From the NCBI GenBank assembly GCA_963662155.1, contig OY759270.1, positions 50,742,303 through 50,806,302 of the forward strand: DNA of 64,000 bases, read 5' to 3'. This DNA is from Lamellibrachia columna. Its lineage: Eukaryota; Annelida; Polychaeta; Sabellida; Siboglinidae. Below the pieces are notes generated by a model. That model was not told where the DNA came from, searched no databases, and saw nothing but the letters and a program-made list of their open reading frames with translations. Positions 45,122 through 55,253 of this stretch are shown here, in pieces (the first letter of the stretch is position 1; every line of letters begins with the position of its first letter). The position numbers and the translations under genes were made by a program.

Positions 45122-45798
45122 TCATCGTGCACTAACGGCACCACCAGAGCGAGGAGTAGCCACCGCTCGACGACGACGACCTGGAGTGGGTGTCGTCGGC
45201 GTCGTCGTCGTCGCCTGACGTATGTAGGCTCTCCTGGCGACGTTACCGATCAACTCCATGATCAGGTTCATGGCACGGAGTTGTCGTGCGAACGGCTACC
45301 ATCCCGTTGGATCGGTCTTTCTCTTACGCAACAGATCATTCACGAGATCCACAACGTTACTTCCGGCAACCGGCACACCCTCGTGGATCAGCTCGCCGCG
45401 AGCGGTCCACGCAATATCTCTTTTGAGATGTTCCATCAAACGTCTGGCTTTGGCTTGCAAGGTCTTGGGAACGGTGTCCACGACGTCGGCCTGTATTCCG
45501 CTAGTAGCAGGAGCTCCTACTGCTCCCTCCATCACCCCCGCCCCCGCCCCCGCCCCAGACTCGTTCACCGCGACCACGCGTACCGGTTCCTATCGGACAA
45601 GACGTTGTATCGTTGCAACACCTGATTATACAGTGTTACCTTGGTCCTGTCGTCGAGGTCCTTTCTGTCGAGGATGGTCATCATCTCGTCATCGAGGGCT
45701 TGCACCTTCTTACCTAAGGTGTCCGTCGGGGGTGGGGGTGAACGAAGCGTGTCCAACATTCGTGGGTCCACCAAGGCCATATTGCGTGCGTGTTTCAT
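45122..45798 (-). pseudogene. Polinton conserved capsid-region gene, frameshifted
   Basis: The frame from 45,798 has MALVDPRMLDTLRSPPPPTD, DDEMMTILDRKDLDDRTK and YNQVLQRYNVL. After a frameshift near 45,570 it continues with VVDTVPKTLQAKARRLMEHL, RGELIHEGVPVAGSNVVDL and RKRKTDPTGW, where an in-frame stop interrupts it. The remaining C-terminus is Thr/Arg-rich and ends at 45,122. The gene is found in many animal Polintons, but its biochemical function is not known to me. An Ala/Gly-rich linker is encoded near 45,540. Confidence 0.65.
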
Positions 45799-45808
45799 GT
45801 CTCTCTCT

Positions 45809-46177
45809 CTACCTCTTGAGCAGCACCTTTCGGAGCAAGGGTAGAAAGACCGAACTTGCCAACGGTGCTAGGAAGACCGATAGGAAATCTCCGCTCTGTC
45901 CCTCGCCGACCTGCTGTTGCAGCAAGATGCGTCTTCTCCTGGCAGCTGGCGTTCGTCTCTGAGCCAACTCGCGTAATTTCTTCTTGTATTTACTCAAACG
46001 TTGCCTCTGTGATTCGCTCAATGGAATGTTCTTTTTTAATATGTTGTAGGAAAACTCGGCTAGTGCACACAGCAGATCAGCGTCGGCGTTGGCGATGATG
46101 GCCCTTCTCAGTTTGTTGCTCTTGAATCTGTTCAGAGCCTGTATGCACAAAATGTGTCTCTTCACCTGGTCAGACAT
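45809..46177 (-). CDS. Polinton small basic protein with hydrophobic tail
   Basis: I start at 46,177 (MSDQVKRHILCIQALNRF) because the upstream open sequence overlaps the ATPase in another frame. The 122-codon product is helical and basic, with LSESQRQRLSKYKKKLRELA in the middle, and finishes with a hydrophobic stretch, FLSVFLAPLASSVFLPLL. A protein of this design is conserved at this place in many animal Polintons. It has been compared with small adenovirus core or membrane-lytic proteins, which remains speculative. No lesion is visible. Confidence 0.65.
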   Translation of the reverse strand: MSDQVKRHILCIQALNRFKSNKLRRAIIANADADLLCALAEFSYNILKKNIPLSESQRQRLSKYKKKLRELAQRRTPAARRRRILLQQQVGEGQSGDFLSVFLAPLASSVFLPLLRKVLLKR

Positions 46178-46214
46178 GGTACGAATGAAGAGACTATCCA
46201 CGCATGCGGTCTTT

Positions 46215-46841
46215 TTATACATTCGGTAAGTACACGTACTGAACACCGTCGTCCGGAAAGATGGCCGTGGGCAGACGCATGTCCTCGGGCGTGTCCTGTT
46301 TGAGATCGACCAATATATAGCCGTACGGTACCGACGTGGCGTCTTTAAAAGCCTCTTGAACGAACTTGACGCGCCCCGGATACATCTGGCGAGCCAAGTG
46401 CGACATCTGCGATGCGTCACGAGTATTCTTGAACACCACCATATACTGAGAATTCAGACTGATGGTACGACTCTCTTTGTTTTTAGGGAACAGGTTCTGT
46501 ACGAGATACAGCAGGGACGTGTTCCTGTGATGACTTTTTTTAGTGAACAAGGTCGTGACCCGTTCGTCCGTTTCTTCCATGAGATCGTCTATGATGATGA
46601 GGTTCCTCGTCGACGAATCGAACATGCTCGCACTCGGCAACCCTTCCTCGAACCGCACGTCGACTATGTCCATCGTTGCGTAAGCCTCTTGCCATTCTCC
46701 GTAACACCACCTGATCTATTCGGGGGTTGGATCGATCATCGCAGCAACGTGACGTAGCATACGCTTCACGAAAGTACTTTTGCCGCATCTCGTCGGTCCG
46801 GCGACGATGCACATGAAAGGATGTTTCCACCGTGCGTCCAT
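46215..46841 (-). pseudogene. Polinton FtsK/HerA-type DNA-packaging ATPase, single stop
   Basis: The 209-codon frame from MDARWKHPF has a Walker A, GPTRCGKST (about residue 15-23), and a Walker B, NLIIIDDLMEE. It then has NTSLLYLVQNLFPKNKESR, the sensor-like region, and MSHLARQMYPGRV. Only one lesion is visible, an in-frame TAG at 46,716-46,718 (codon 42). The enzyme would use ATP to translocate DNA into the capsid. Apart from the stop, the residues needed for ATP binding and hydrolysis are present. It lies between the polymerase and the small basic gene, with about 40 bp on each side. Confidence 0.88.
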
Positions 46842-46880
46842 AGTCACTTATGAAAGACGACCAGACTGCATCGCCTTTTT

Positions 46881-48070
46881 CTACACGTCCACCGGACCCG
46901 TGCTCACCTCGTCCTCGTGCACCACGCGTTTGGCGTAGAAGTAGGTGAGAGCCGCTCGTAAGTCAACACGGTAGAGTGACGCACGCGGAACCCGCGGTTC
47001 TTTCCACTTCCGCTCCGACGGTTGGTGAGCACCTCCAGGAACGCGTTCTTGTCGATGTCATTGTGACGTTTGCTCAGTCCTTTGGTGCTGTATTTGTCGG
47101 TGGGTCCGAAACAATAGTACGTCTTGCTACACAACCCCACAAACCCGTCACCGGACTACTCCATCTTGAACAGACCCGGTGTTCTCTTATCGTATGCCCT
47201 GCGCGCCTTACAGCACGCCTCGTCGCCGACCCACGGTCTGTTGGTGAGTCGACAGCGCACGTACTCGTTCCGATGGTCGTCGCAACATTCGGACGGCAGC
47301 CATTCGGAGCGGTGCCGGAAGTAATGTTCTCGTAGTTCCGGGGTCGTCGACGGACCCGGCAGCCAAAGCCAAATAGGCAGAGTCTGTATCCATCTCGCAG
47401 TACTGAAAAAGAGGGCGCTCCAGGTACCTGTTGATGAAGTCGTAATAGAACTGCAACATGCGCTTCTTGTCGTACTGTAGAACGAATAATCCCACCTGTA
47501 CGGGCAGGGTGTACGTGACGGTTTTCTTGTTCATCTCTATCTCGTAAGCATCGTCAACGACGACGTCGAGTTGTCGGAACCGTCTATCGTTGACCATGAG
47601 CGATGCCGCCTTCTCCGTGCAGTAGTTGACGTCACGATGTCGGTCCACGTTGGTGATGGTCTTTCCGTAACCTGAGTTCCCCAGCAACTTCATGGTGTCT
47701 GCGATGATGGCCTTGTGTGAGTGGACGTCTCCCTCGCGTCGCGCCGTGGACACTGCATCGCCGAACCGCCGGAAGCATGGGATGGGATCGTACTTTATGA
47801 TCTGGTAGACGTGCGTCACCTCGAGACCGTGGTCCATATACCATCGCAGCAGAAGCGTGGCGAGAAAGATCTTATCGCCTCGATAACTGCCCACGAGCAT
47901 GCGCCTCGGAGTCGCCACGATGTGCTCCTCGGCGTATCGGCCCATGAACGGTCCGAGATCGTGGCGTGTCAGACGGATGTTCTTGAACACGGCCTGCATC
48001 TCGGCAAAGTGTTCGCGCAATGTTTCCGGTACGCAAATGTCACACTCGATCAGACCGAACACGGTTCCGG
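46881..48070 (-). pseudogene. Polinton DNA polymerase B, C-terminal part (palm, thumb, C-terminus)
   Basis: This half begins at 48,070, the edge of the Ginger insertion; the open frame that seems to start at 48,173 begins inside the Ginger terminal repeat. It contains motif B, KLLGNSGYGKT, motif C, YCEMDTDSAYLAL, and GSYRGDKIF further upstream. A frameshift near 47,280 and a stop near 47,158 precede the C-terminal block GLCSKTYYCFGPTDKYSTKG. The enzyme is the protein-primed replicase of Polintons. The catalytic Asp pair in DTDS is intact. Confidence 0.92.
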
Positions 48071-48142
48071 TGTAACGGGCCCAGAGTAGTCCCGTGCCGA
48101 AAGTCAGCGGAAGTATGCATTTTGCGTATTGCGCATGCGCGC
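48071..48142 (+). repeat. Left terminal inverted repeat of the Ginger element
   Basis: 72 bp from TGTAACGGGC to CGCATGCGCGC, pairing with 55,254-55,325 with only a few mismatches. CpG-rich, unlike the AT-rich interior. CCGG precedes it. Confidence 0.93.
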
Positions 48143-48594
48143 GCAAACGCAGTGGACGCCATGCAACCCGCATGAGCTACGTGACCTCAGGCAACCCGAT
48201 CAACTTTGACCCCGTGCCAGGAGTATGCAGACTTAGCGAGACTAATACAGATTCAGGTGACCCACGTGACCCCCACGATGTTGACCTTATTTTGTCAGCG
48301 AGGCCTTTTTAAGAAAGTTGAAAGTCATTTGATTAGAACGTGGAAACTGATGTAGCACCAGAAGAGATGTAGGCGAGACGAAAAGTACAAAAAGAATATG
48401 GAGTGCATCAAACATTATATATAATTAAATGGCTTCACTTATTGTATAACAGCCACCTAGTCCATTAAGCTACTTCTTGTTCACTGGTTCAGTAGTGCAC
48501 ATGTATTACTAAGTCAGAGCAAAGTTGCTGTGTTACAGCATTACAAATTTTACGTCTACATGCTTCAAGGAGGTAGACCTAGGCTAAAGATACA
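48143..48594. other. Ginger 5' flank, no exon recognised
   Basis: CpG-rich next to the terminal repeat, then AT-rich. It may hold the promoter and the 5' untranslated region of the first gene, but no element was identified. Confidence 0.35.
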
Positions 48595-48729
48595 ATATGG
48601 CAGCACTTCACTCATGTTGAAGTTGCTGGGAAAGCTTTGGCTAGGTGCAACTACTGTGCTTATCAACAAAGTATAAAGGCCTGCAGGATGTGGTCCCATC
48701 ATAACAACTGTGCAACATTTGCAATTGAG
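48595..48729 (+). pseudogene. BED zinc-finger exon inside the Ginger element
   Basis: Forty-five codons read IWQHFTHVEVAGKALARCNY then CAYQQSIKACRMWSHHNNCA. They have the aromatic head, C-x2-C and H-x(3-5)-C of a BED finger, a DNA-binding domain of hAT transposases and their host derivatives. The exon ends GAG before GTAGGA, a plausible splice donor at 48,730. The reading phase continues into the next exon at 49,253. The upstream start is not defined. Confidence 0.75.
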
Positions 48730-49252
48730 GTAGGAATGAGTAATAGTATTTATGAATATGATTTAATGTTTTTTTTTGGTAAATTACATAACATCATTGC
48801 AGTAAATGTTTTATCTCTTGAATTATAAGCTGTAAGCATTTGTCACACACAACTTGATAAAGAAGCTTCCAAATGTCAGTTATTTTGGTAAGAGAGTGAG
48901 AAATAGATCAATACTAGCCATGTTGTCATTTAATCCTGGTCCCTTTCATTGCATATAGCAGATATGCATACTTTACTTTAATAGTTTAACACTATTCACC
49001 GGATATTGAATGGATTAAATGTGTCATTGTGGCATGTACCACGTGGCTTATAGTGGGTGATAAAAGGGAACCATGCTGGCTTTCACGTTTAGGTGACTAA
49101 TAACACAAGTAATGTACAAGAGAATTAGCATGGAAATAAATGCATACACTTTTTGTGTTATTTTAATATTATAATCATTAAACAGTTTTGGCTCCACAGG
49201 CAGACACCATAGCTAAAACAAATTATAAGTACTTGTTTGTTTACATTTCCAG

Positions 49253-49651
49253 ACAGCAGCTGAACCTGTGAATGAGCCAACAGCCATGCCTGCTACTCCT
49301 CTAACTACCAAGCATCCCTTGGGCCAAGATCTTAATCAAGAATCCCCGGTCAAAGTCATTATTCAGTAGAACATCTCATCTCTTCTCACCAAAACAAATA
49401 CTGCTACCGAAGACAACCTGGACGTTCTTGTTGCAAAGTTCTTCTACTCGTGCAATATCCCCTTCCCTGTATCAGATCACCCAGGGTTCTCAGTGGGACT
49501 CTCCTTGATAGTCTCTGATGAATTGAAGTCACAAATGAAGCATCTCAAGGATCAAACTGTCATACTGATAGAGGATGGATGGTCGAATATCCATAATGAT
49601 CCCGTCCTTGCTACAACTGTACAGAAGAGGTTTAACCAAGCAGTCGTCTGA
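49253..49651 (+). pseudogene. hAT-transposase N-terminal exon inside the Ginger element
   Basis: Follows an acceptor TTTACATTTCCAG and keeps phase with the BED exon. After a Pro/Thr-rich linker there is an in-frame TAG at 49,367-49,369. The conserved hAT region then reads NLDVLVAKFFYSCNIPFPVS, DHPGF and LIEDGWSNIHNDP. Part of the segment between DHPGF and LKDQTVILIEDGWS looks shortened compared with other BED-hAT proteins. The DGWSN motif contains the first acidic residue usually assigned to the hAT catalytic core. Confidence 0.75.
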
Positions 49652-49662
49652 TCAATGAGTAG

Positions 49663-49797
49663 CGGGAACTGGCCCACCAGTGGCTCACAGAGAACAATTC
49701 AGACTACCTCCCAGCAGCCATTGCTTTTGAAACAGAGTCTGCGCCACTCCCACCATCCTTCTTTGAAGCAGGTGCTATGCATCCAGAATTGTGGTGG
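49663..49797 (+). pseudogene. hAT-type fragment near the domain end, frameshifted
   Basis: The plus frame reads RELAHQWLTENNSDYLPAAI and FFEAGAMHPELWW, which resembles the later part of BED/hAT-family proteins. It follows the N-terminal fragment after only about 12 bases and in a different frame, so most of the catalytic domain is absent. A donor-like GTAAGG overlaps its last codons at 49,796. A continuation near 49,840-49,970 (CVSALCNVWNNSHKADNS) is open but unassigned. Confidence 0.6.
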
Positions 49798-51344
49798 TAA
49801 GGGCTTAGAACAGTTACTCTGCCACATGGTTTTGTTCTAGTTTCGTTGCACACAGCTTGTGTGTCAGCCTTGTGCAACGTTTGGAATAACTCACACAAAG
49901 CTGATAATTCATTAGGCTTGTGTTCTGCTATCGAATGCTACGTGGCAAGCATGAGGTAGAGGACTGAATCACTGTCAGACTTTCACTGGCACATGAGATT
50001 TGTGCCAGAGGACCTAGACGAATAAATACTTATTAAATGTACAACGACAGTTTAACAAAAGTACTAAAAACTTAATATGTTGTCTGTTTTATATTATTTT
50101 ACTTTCTTCCATTTTTTTCCCGAAAGAAAGTGGAAGAAATCCCTTTCTTCCACTTTCTTCCAGGCATCCCCTGTTGACTATCACACAAAATATACATTTA
50201 ATAAAATACTTGCTATTTATATTGTAATGGCCTTAATGAGTTATATGTTTATATTATTATTTTGGATTTGGCCACCTGGACCATTAAATTTTTTTTTATT
50301 AAGGGTAGCTGCTAATGTCTCGGCTTTTGTGGTTGGTTCGAATCCAACTGGTATATGCACTTTGTGCAAAAATACCCTTGGCATGGGCTTATTTACCGAT
50401 ACATTGTATCTCCTCTTATGATTATTTTGAAATTGAATGAAAATGCACTTACAGTGATCCAAAGTTAGCATATTAATATATACATAACATCTGATCCATC
50501 TCATGTTAGCTTTATTTACCAAAGGCCACCAACAAAACCAGCTCAACATTTAACAACATATTGCTAAACTTCATTGTGGAACTAATTTAACAAGCATGTA
50601 GTTATGTCAAGCTGTCAAAATATAATGATGACATTGTGTGATTGACTTATACTTGATAGGGACTATATACCTATACATCAGATAGGTGTCATATGGAGGG
50701 CCCATGATGAATTTATGGAAACTTTTTGAACTGCTGAAATCGGCTGAATATATATATATATATATGTTTTCATGTTGGGATGCATATAGCTTGAAACTGG
50801 CTATAGAAAATATATATTAACATTTCGGCGGCATTTTAAAACCTACCTATTTGACTTGGTCTAACCTTCTTAGCTCCTCAGCGCACCACCATCACTGTTG
50901 ACGATCTGGAATTGAATTTGGGGTAAGATTTGCCTAACACTTTGGTATTGGTGCGCTGCTGAGCTCAGTTTTCTGAAGATTTTAGTGCTATAGAAATCTT
51001 CTTTATTGTATTGTACTGTATTGTATAGCTACATCATTTCTGATGTTAGATTCCAAAAGCCTGGGTCCCAATTACTATATATTCAGTAAATAAATATTGT
51101 GCTATGTGCAACCCGAATATATAGTATTTTGCTAATTTAACAAACAGTGTAACCATTACTTTGTCAGATCTTTCCACAAATTGTTCCCCAAGTGATTTTG
51201 CTACTACAAGTGATGCTGTTAAGGATATGTCATTTTACTTACAGTACTTCATAAAAATTGCCTATAACTATGATCAATAATTGCAGACACTGGAGCGTTA
51301 GTGTATATCCCACCACATACATTAGTGTATATCCCCCACATATG
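49798..51344. other. Ginger interior, mostly intron-like or unassigned
   Basis: AT-rich DNA with stops in all frames. An open stretch at 49,840-49,970 may be further decayed coding sequence. At 50,331-50,347 the string GTTGGTTCGAATCCAAC forms a perfect T-arm hairpin with a consensus box B, but no box A or cloverleaf precedes it, so it is at most a tRNA-derived SINE scrap. A short TA run lies at 50,750-50,766. Confidence 0.4.
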
Positions 51345-51548
51345 CACATACACCAGAAGATTGTGACTGATGAGAAAGAGAGAGACAAGATCTTGTGCCA
51401 TATTCACTCTGCGCCACCTGCTGGCCACAGTGGCATCAATGCTACTGTGGACAAAATTAGCCAGCGGTATTACTGGAAAGGCTTGAACGAGGACGTAAAA
51501 ATCTACATAAGTGATTAAAATACATCTGCTGGATATTGTGTTAGAAAT
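51345..51548 (+). pseudogene. Ginger integrase exon 1: H2C2 zinc-binding module
   Basis: The frame reads KIVTDEKERDKILCHIHSAP, GHSGINATVDKISQRYYWKG and LNEDVKIYISD, the H2C2 integrase N-terminal domain as in Ty3/gypsy, GIN1-type and Ginger integrases. The first Cys codon of the C-x2-C pair is replaced by a TAA at about 51,519. The exon ends before GTAAGT (51,549-51,554), a consensus splice donor. The 5' border is uncertain; AG dinucleotides occur at 51,283 and 51,355. Confidence 0.8.
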
Positions 51549-51842
51549 GTAAGTGTTACGTAAATATATTGCTGTGTGTATTATAAGTTGTAAGTACATT
51601 TTTGTTTATAGAACATTTCATTTTTGAATGCCAATAGTAAATTTTTTGCCATAATAGCCATGTAATGCCAAGTCTCTTTAAAAAATTATATATAGAATGA
51701 ATACACCAGATTGAAGTAATGTCTTAGCAAAAATAACCTGATAGCCAAACAATTGAAAAACTTTTAACTTTGAGGCTGCATCGAACTTTTGTGTGCCCTT
51801 AATCTGAATATGTTTATTACTGGATTGTTTAATTTGTACGCC

Positions 51843-51982
51843 CTCTACCTGAGACCCAGAATGGTTTCAAGCATATTATGACACTAACTGGTTACTTCAC
51901 AAAGTATGTGGAGTTGTATCCCCTGAGACGGAAGTCTGGCGATTGTGTGGTGCAAAGCTTGAAAAGCTTCATTTGCAGGCAT
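51843..51982 (+). pseudogene. Ginger integrase exon 2: start of the catalytic core
   Basis: RPLPETQNGFKHIMTLTGYF and KYVELYPLRRKSGDCVVQSL match the first half of a gypsy-type integrase core. The exon ends CAT before GTAATT. The acceptor is not clear: no AG lies directly before RPLPE, suggesting loss of the splice site. The first catalytic Asp, expected just upstream, was not found. The next short piece up to the second Asp is also missing from 51,983-52,405. Confidence 0.7.
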
Positions 51983-52405
51983 GTAATTTCTGGATAGTTT
52001 AGTTTTAATTCAGCAAAATGTAAAGCTTCCCCTACAAATTAAACCTATATGCAACAGATATGGGGTCAAATACACTGAAATAATAATTGGTATTTTTTTA
52101 TAGAAAAAACATTTTACAGAAAACATTCAAATAATAAAGATCCTCTATCAGCAGCATTGCCTGATCAAGTAGAGCTAACAGAAATTTCCTTTTGATGTTT
52201 TGTGCATTCACCTGTTTCACACAATCAAGACAGCAAGTGGTCACGAAGTACACCTACAACTGATTCAGAAAATTTCCTACTAATACAATTACCACACCTG
52301 GCTTGAGAGGATGATTCCGGGTAACGGAGCAGACAAGGTTGCTTTAAAGCTAAATTGTTAAATTTTGTCAGCCAACATTTCTGATGTGGTAATGTTGTTT
52401 TACAG

Positions 52406-52517
52406 ATATGGGGCGAGAATTTGTCAATCGCTTGAACACTGACTTGGCAAAGAAGTTTGACATTGACCATATGGTTACAGCAGCATACCATCCACAAACT
52501 AATGGACTCGATGAGAG
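52406..52517 (+). pseudogene. Ginger integrase exon 3: second and third catalytic residues
   Basis: After the acceptor TTGTTTTACAG the codons give (D)MGREFVNRLNTD and VTAAYHPQTNGLDER. The Asp before MGREF (formed across the splice) is the second catalytic residue and the Glu in LDER the third. The donor GTAGCA starts at 52,518. The split codon for Arg is completed by the first base of exon 4, so the intron phase is right. Confidence 0.85.
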
Positions 52518-52872
52518 GTAGCATCTAAGATTGTATTGTGAAACATTATGTAGTAAAACGAATGTTCACAGATTAGATTTATGGTTTATGTTTAAACAAA
52601 TGTTTTTCAAATAATGTTTTTTTTAACAAACTGATATTAAGATAACTAGCAAATATAATTTGTTTAACATGTACTTTTTTCTCAAATATTTTTGGTCAAA
52701 TTTAACAAAATAAAATATTATATGTCGTATTAATTAATAGTATGGTATTATTGTTGTTGCTAGTAGCAGTAAACACATTAATGCTGTGCTATTTAGTATT
52801 GTATTCTACTATGTTTGAAAATAAACATTATTATTACAAATGTTCTACCATTGACCATATATATTTTTGCAG

Positions 52873-53045
52873 AACCAACCAGACACTTAAGACGAGGCTC
52901 AGTAAGCTAGTAGCTGACTACCAGACTGACTGGGATGAGTATCTTGAGGAGGTGGCCTTCAGTCTCCGCACACAGAGACAGGCATATACAAAGTACACAC
53001 CCTTCCTTTCTTATGTACAACAGACACCCACGTCTGCCTGTGGAG
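52873..53045 (+). pseudogene. Ginger integrase exon 4: core end
   Basis: Acceptor TTTTTGCAG, then TNQTLKTRLSKLVADYQTDW and DEYLEEVAFSLRTQRQAYTK, the helical end of the integrase core. A one-base deletion near 53,000 shifts the last 14 codons; in the shifted frame FLMY and RLPVE are read, and this frame joins exon 5 in phase. Donor GTACTT at 53,046. Confidence 0.85.
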
Positions 53046-53323
53046 GTACTTATAACATTACTTTCTTTCATTGCATAAATTATAATCATCACTGAAGATC
53101 ATATGTTACATGCCTTTTTTATAGAATATTTTCTTGTGTAATGATTGCAATGCAATATACATATATTAATTGGTTTTTATATAAATAATTAAATGTGAAG
53201 CATAATTATATTTTATTCTTACATATTTATGATATCCATAACAACTTATCAAACTTGTTTGGCCATCTTCAGCATTTGACAATAATATCTCCATACTGTT
53301 TTCTATTCCGATTTATTATATAG

Positions 53324-53434
53324 ATGGATGGTGTTGACCGGGATGATGATGTTGACATCCCAACATTTCTGGAACATGATGTGGACAGATATCAACATGA
53401 TCTTGTTACACAGGTTCAAATGGTTCATGAGCAG
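53324..53434 (+). pseudogene. Ginger integrase exon 5
   Basis: Thirty-seven codons between TTATATAG and GTGTGT: MDGVDRDDDVDIPTFLEHDV followed by DRYQHDLVTQVQMVHEQ. It is acidic at the start and helical at the end, as in the linker after the integrase core. It is an exact multiple of three and in phase with the repaired end of exon 4. Confidence 0.65.
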
Positions 53435-53802
53435 GTGTGTAAAAGTGGTCCACTTTTGTATCATAATATGTGTTTGTATGTAGCTGTGGATGTATACACC
53501 ATGGCATAGGCATGGGGTCATTAACTTGAAAAGTTTATTAATTACATTACAATTAACTCATAAAAGTGCAGATATTTGGAATTACCTAGCATATCGCTAT
53601 ATTTTGTTGAAGAATTCCAATATTATTCCCATATTTTCATTTTGTATTCTATTATGTCCTATGGACTGAATCAGCCACTTGACTTGGTCGAAATTGATTC
53701 TCAATATCTAATAAATATTTACTATGTCACCTTTACTTGTAAGAAATAGTAAGATGGGCTAACATTATTTTGTTGGAATTAAATCTAGTATTTCTTATCC
53801 AG

Positions 53803-53878
53803 GTTTCAGAGAAAAGAGGTCGCCAAAACTCTTCAAGAGATCATCGAGAATTACACTGTACTAAGTTGGGTTTGTCTG
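53803..53878 (+). pseudogene. Ginger integrase, probable exon 6
   Basis: Lies between TTTCTTATCCAG and GTAAATG, good splice borders. The 76 bp have no stop in the frame starting VSEKRGRQNSSRDH, but the encoded peptide does not resemble a known module. Its inclusion rests on the borders only. Confidence 0.45.
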
Positions 53879-54003
53879 GTAAATGATATGACAAACCATG
53901 ATCGCTGGAGGAAATTCGTGTCACTACAAAAAGTGGTTGACACATGGAACTGAATACCTGTAATTTCATAAGTTTATGCCTAATACATGTTCATTTTCCC
54001 CAG

Positions 54004-54209
54004 GATCACAAACATTGGGCCGAAATACTAGGTAACATTGGCAAACAAGGCTGGTGCTGTCCTGAAGACAAAGGTGGCCTACGACCAGTTGAAACCCTAC
54101 CACACACCTCACCTTCCTATCACACAGACTACTCCACACAGTCTTCCTACCACACAGACAACTCCACACACTCTTCTTACCACACAGACCACTTACTTAG
54201 TCTAGACAT
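54004..54209 (+). pseudogene. Ginger integrase last exon: GPY/F-type module and Thr/Pro tail
   Basis: After TTTTCCCCAG one frame reads IGPKY, a stop, VTLANKAGAVLKTKVAYD and QLKPYH, the pattern of the GPY/F module that follows the core in gypsy and Ginger integrases. The TAG lies directly after GPKY. The tail is built from three 30-bp repeats encoding TQTTPHSLPT-like decapeptides and ends at a TAG at about 54,207. Confidence 0.75.
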
Positions 54210-54342
54210 TTGATAAGGAATAATGATGTCAGAATGTTCACTTGATTATATTAAAGGTTAATATAATCACAATCACACTTGTTGTTTCCCGGGATCTCCT
54301 CAGTTTAATTTACTGTCTACTAAATGGTTCATAATGTGATGT

Positions 54343-54600
54343 AAATATGTGTGACAAGAAAAGTGTGTCTATGTTATCTATGAGTTAATTGTTAATGGAA
54401 AAACATAATTGTATTTTTGTATAATTGGATGTTAATTTCTTACTTGTTTGATTAAATATTATGATATACCATATTTGTAGAAATGTTGTGCTGTCTGCCA
54501 GTGCAATATTATACAAAGAACTATATTGTTTCGATCATTGTACATGTCTATCAATCATCATATATAAACAAAATTATAAAAAAATAAAAAAATATATTAA

Positions 54601-54666
<66 letters not shown>

Positions 54667-54975
54667 CGTTAATAATGGCAGCAATAAATATGTGTGACCA
54701 GAAAAGTGTGTCTATGTTATCTCTGAGTTAATTATTAATGGAAAAACATAATTGTATTTTTGTATAATTGGATGTTAATTTATTACTTGTTTGATTAAAT
54801 ATTATGATAGACCATATTTGTAGAAATGTTGTGCTGTCTGCCAGTGCAGCATTATACAAAGAACTATATTGTTTCGATCATTGTACACGTTTGTCAATCA
54901 TCATATATATATAAATAATAATGTATATATATATATATAAATATATATATATAAATAAATATATATGTATATATA

Positions 54976-55017
<42 letters not shown>

Positions 55018-55037
55018 GTTAATAATGGCAGCAATAA
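54343..55037. repeat. Tandem duplication of about 345 bp with TA arrays
   Basis: Bases from AAATATGTGTGACAAGAAAA (54,343) to GCAGCAATAA (54,686) recur from 54,686 to 55,037, nearly identical except for the length of the TA array each copy contains (about 54,605-54,655 and 54,920-55,016). It lies in the 3' part of the Ginger element, after the integrase stop. Confidence 0.92.
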
Positions 55038-55149
55038 AGGTTTAGTTCTGTAAATCTTTATCGCATTACTCATTTCCCTAACTGTATTATTTGAAATGCT
55101 TATCATACGAATAGGGCGGAGATGATTGTGTACAACGACACCGGCTGTG

Positions 55150-55221
55150 CGCATAAATAGCATGCGCAATACGCAAGAAGCATACTTCCGCTGACTTTCG
55201 GCACGGGTCTACTCTGGGCCC
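55150..55221 (-). repeat. Internal extra copy of the right Ginger terminal repeat
   Basis: GCATGCGCAATACGCAAGAA through CGGCACGGGTCTACTCTGGG repeats the terminal sequence, in the same orientation, about 100 bp inside the true end. It lacks the last GTTACA. This is a tandem duplication of the end or the scar of an earlier copy. Confidence 0.85.
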
Positions 55222-55253
55222 ATGTATACGCGGGCCGAAAGTAGGCGCTTACT

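Noticed and set aside
48071..48173. Start of the polymerase C-terminal frame at 48,173
   Set aside because: These codons lie in the Ginger terminal repeat. True polymerase homology starts at 48,070.
50331..50347. tRNA gene
   Set aside because: Only a T-arm hairpin with a box B is present. No acceptor, D or anticodon arm can be built around it.
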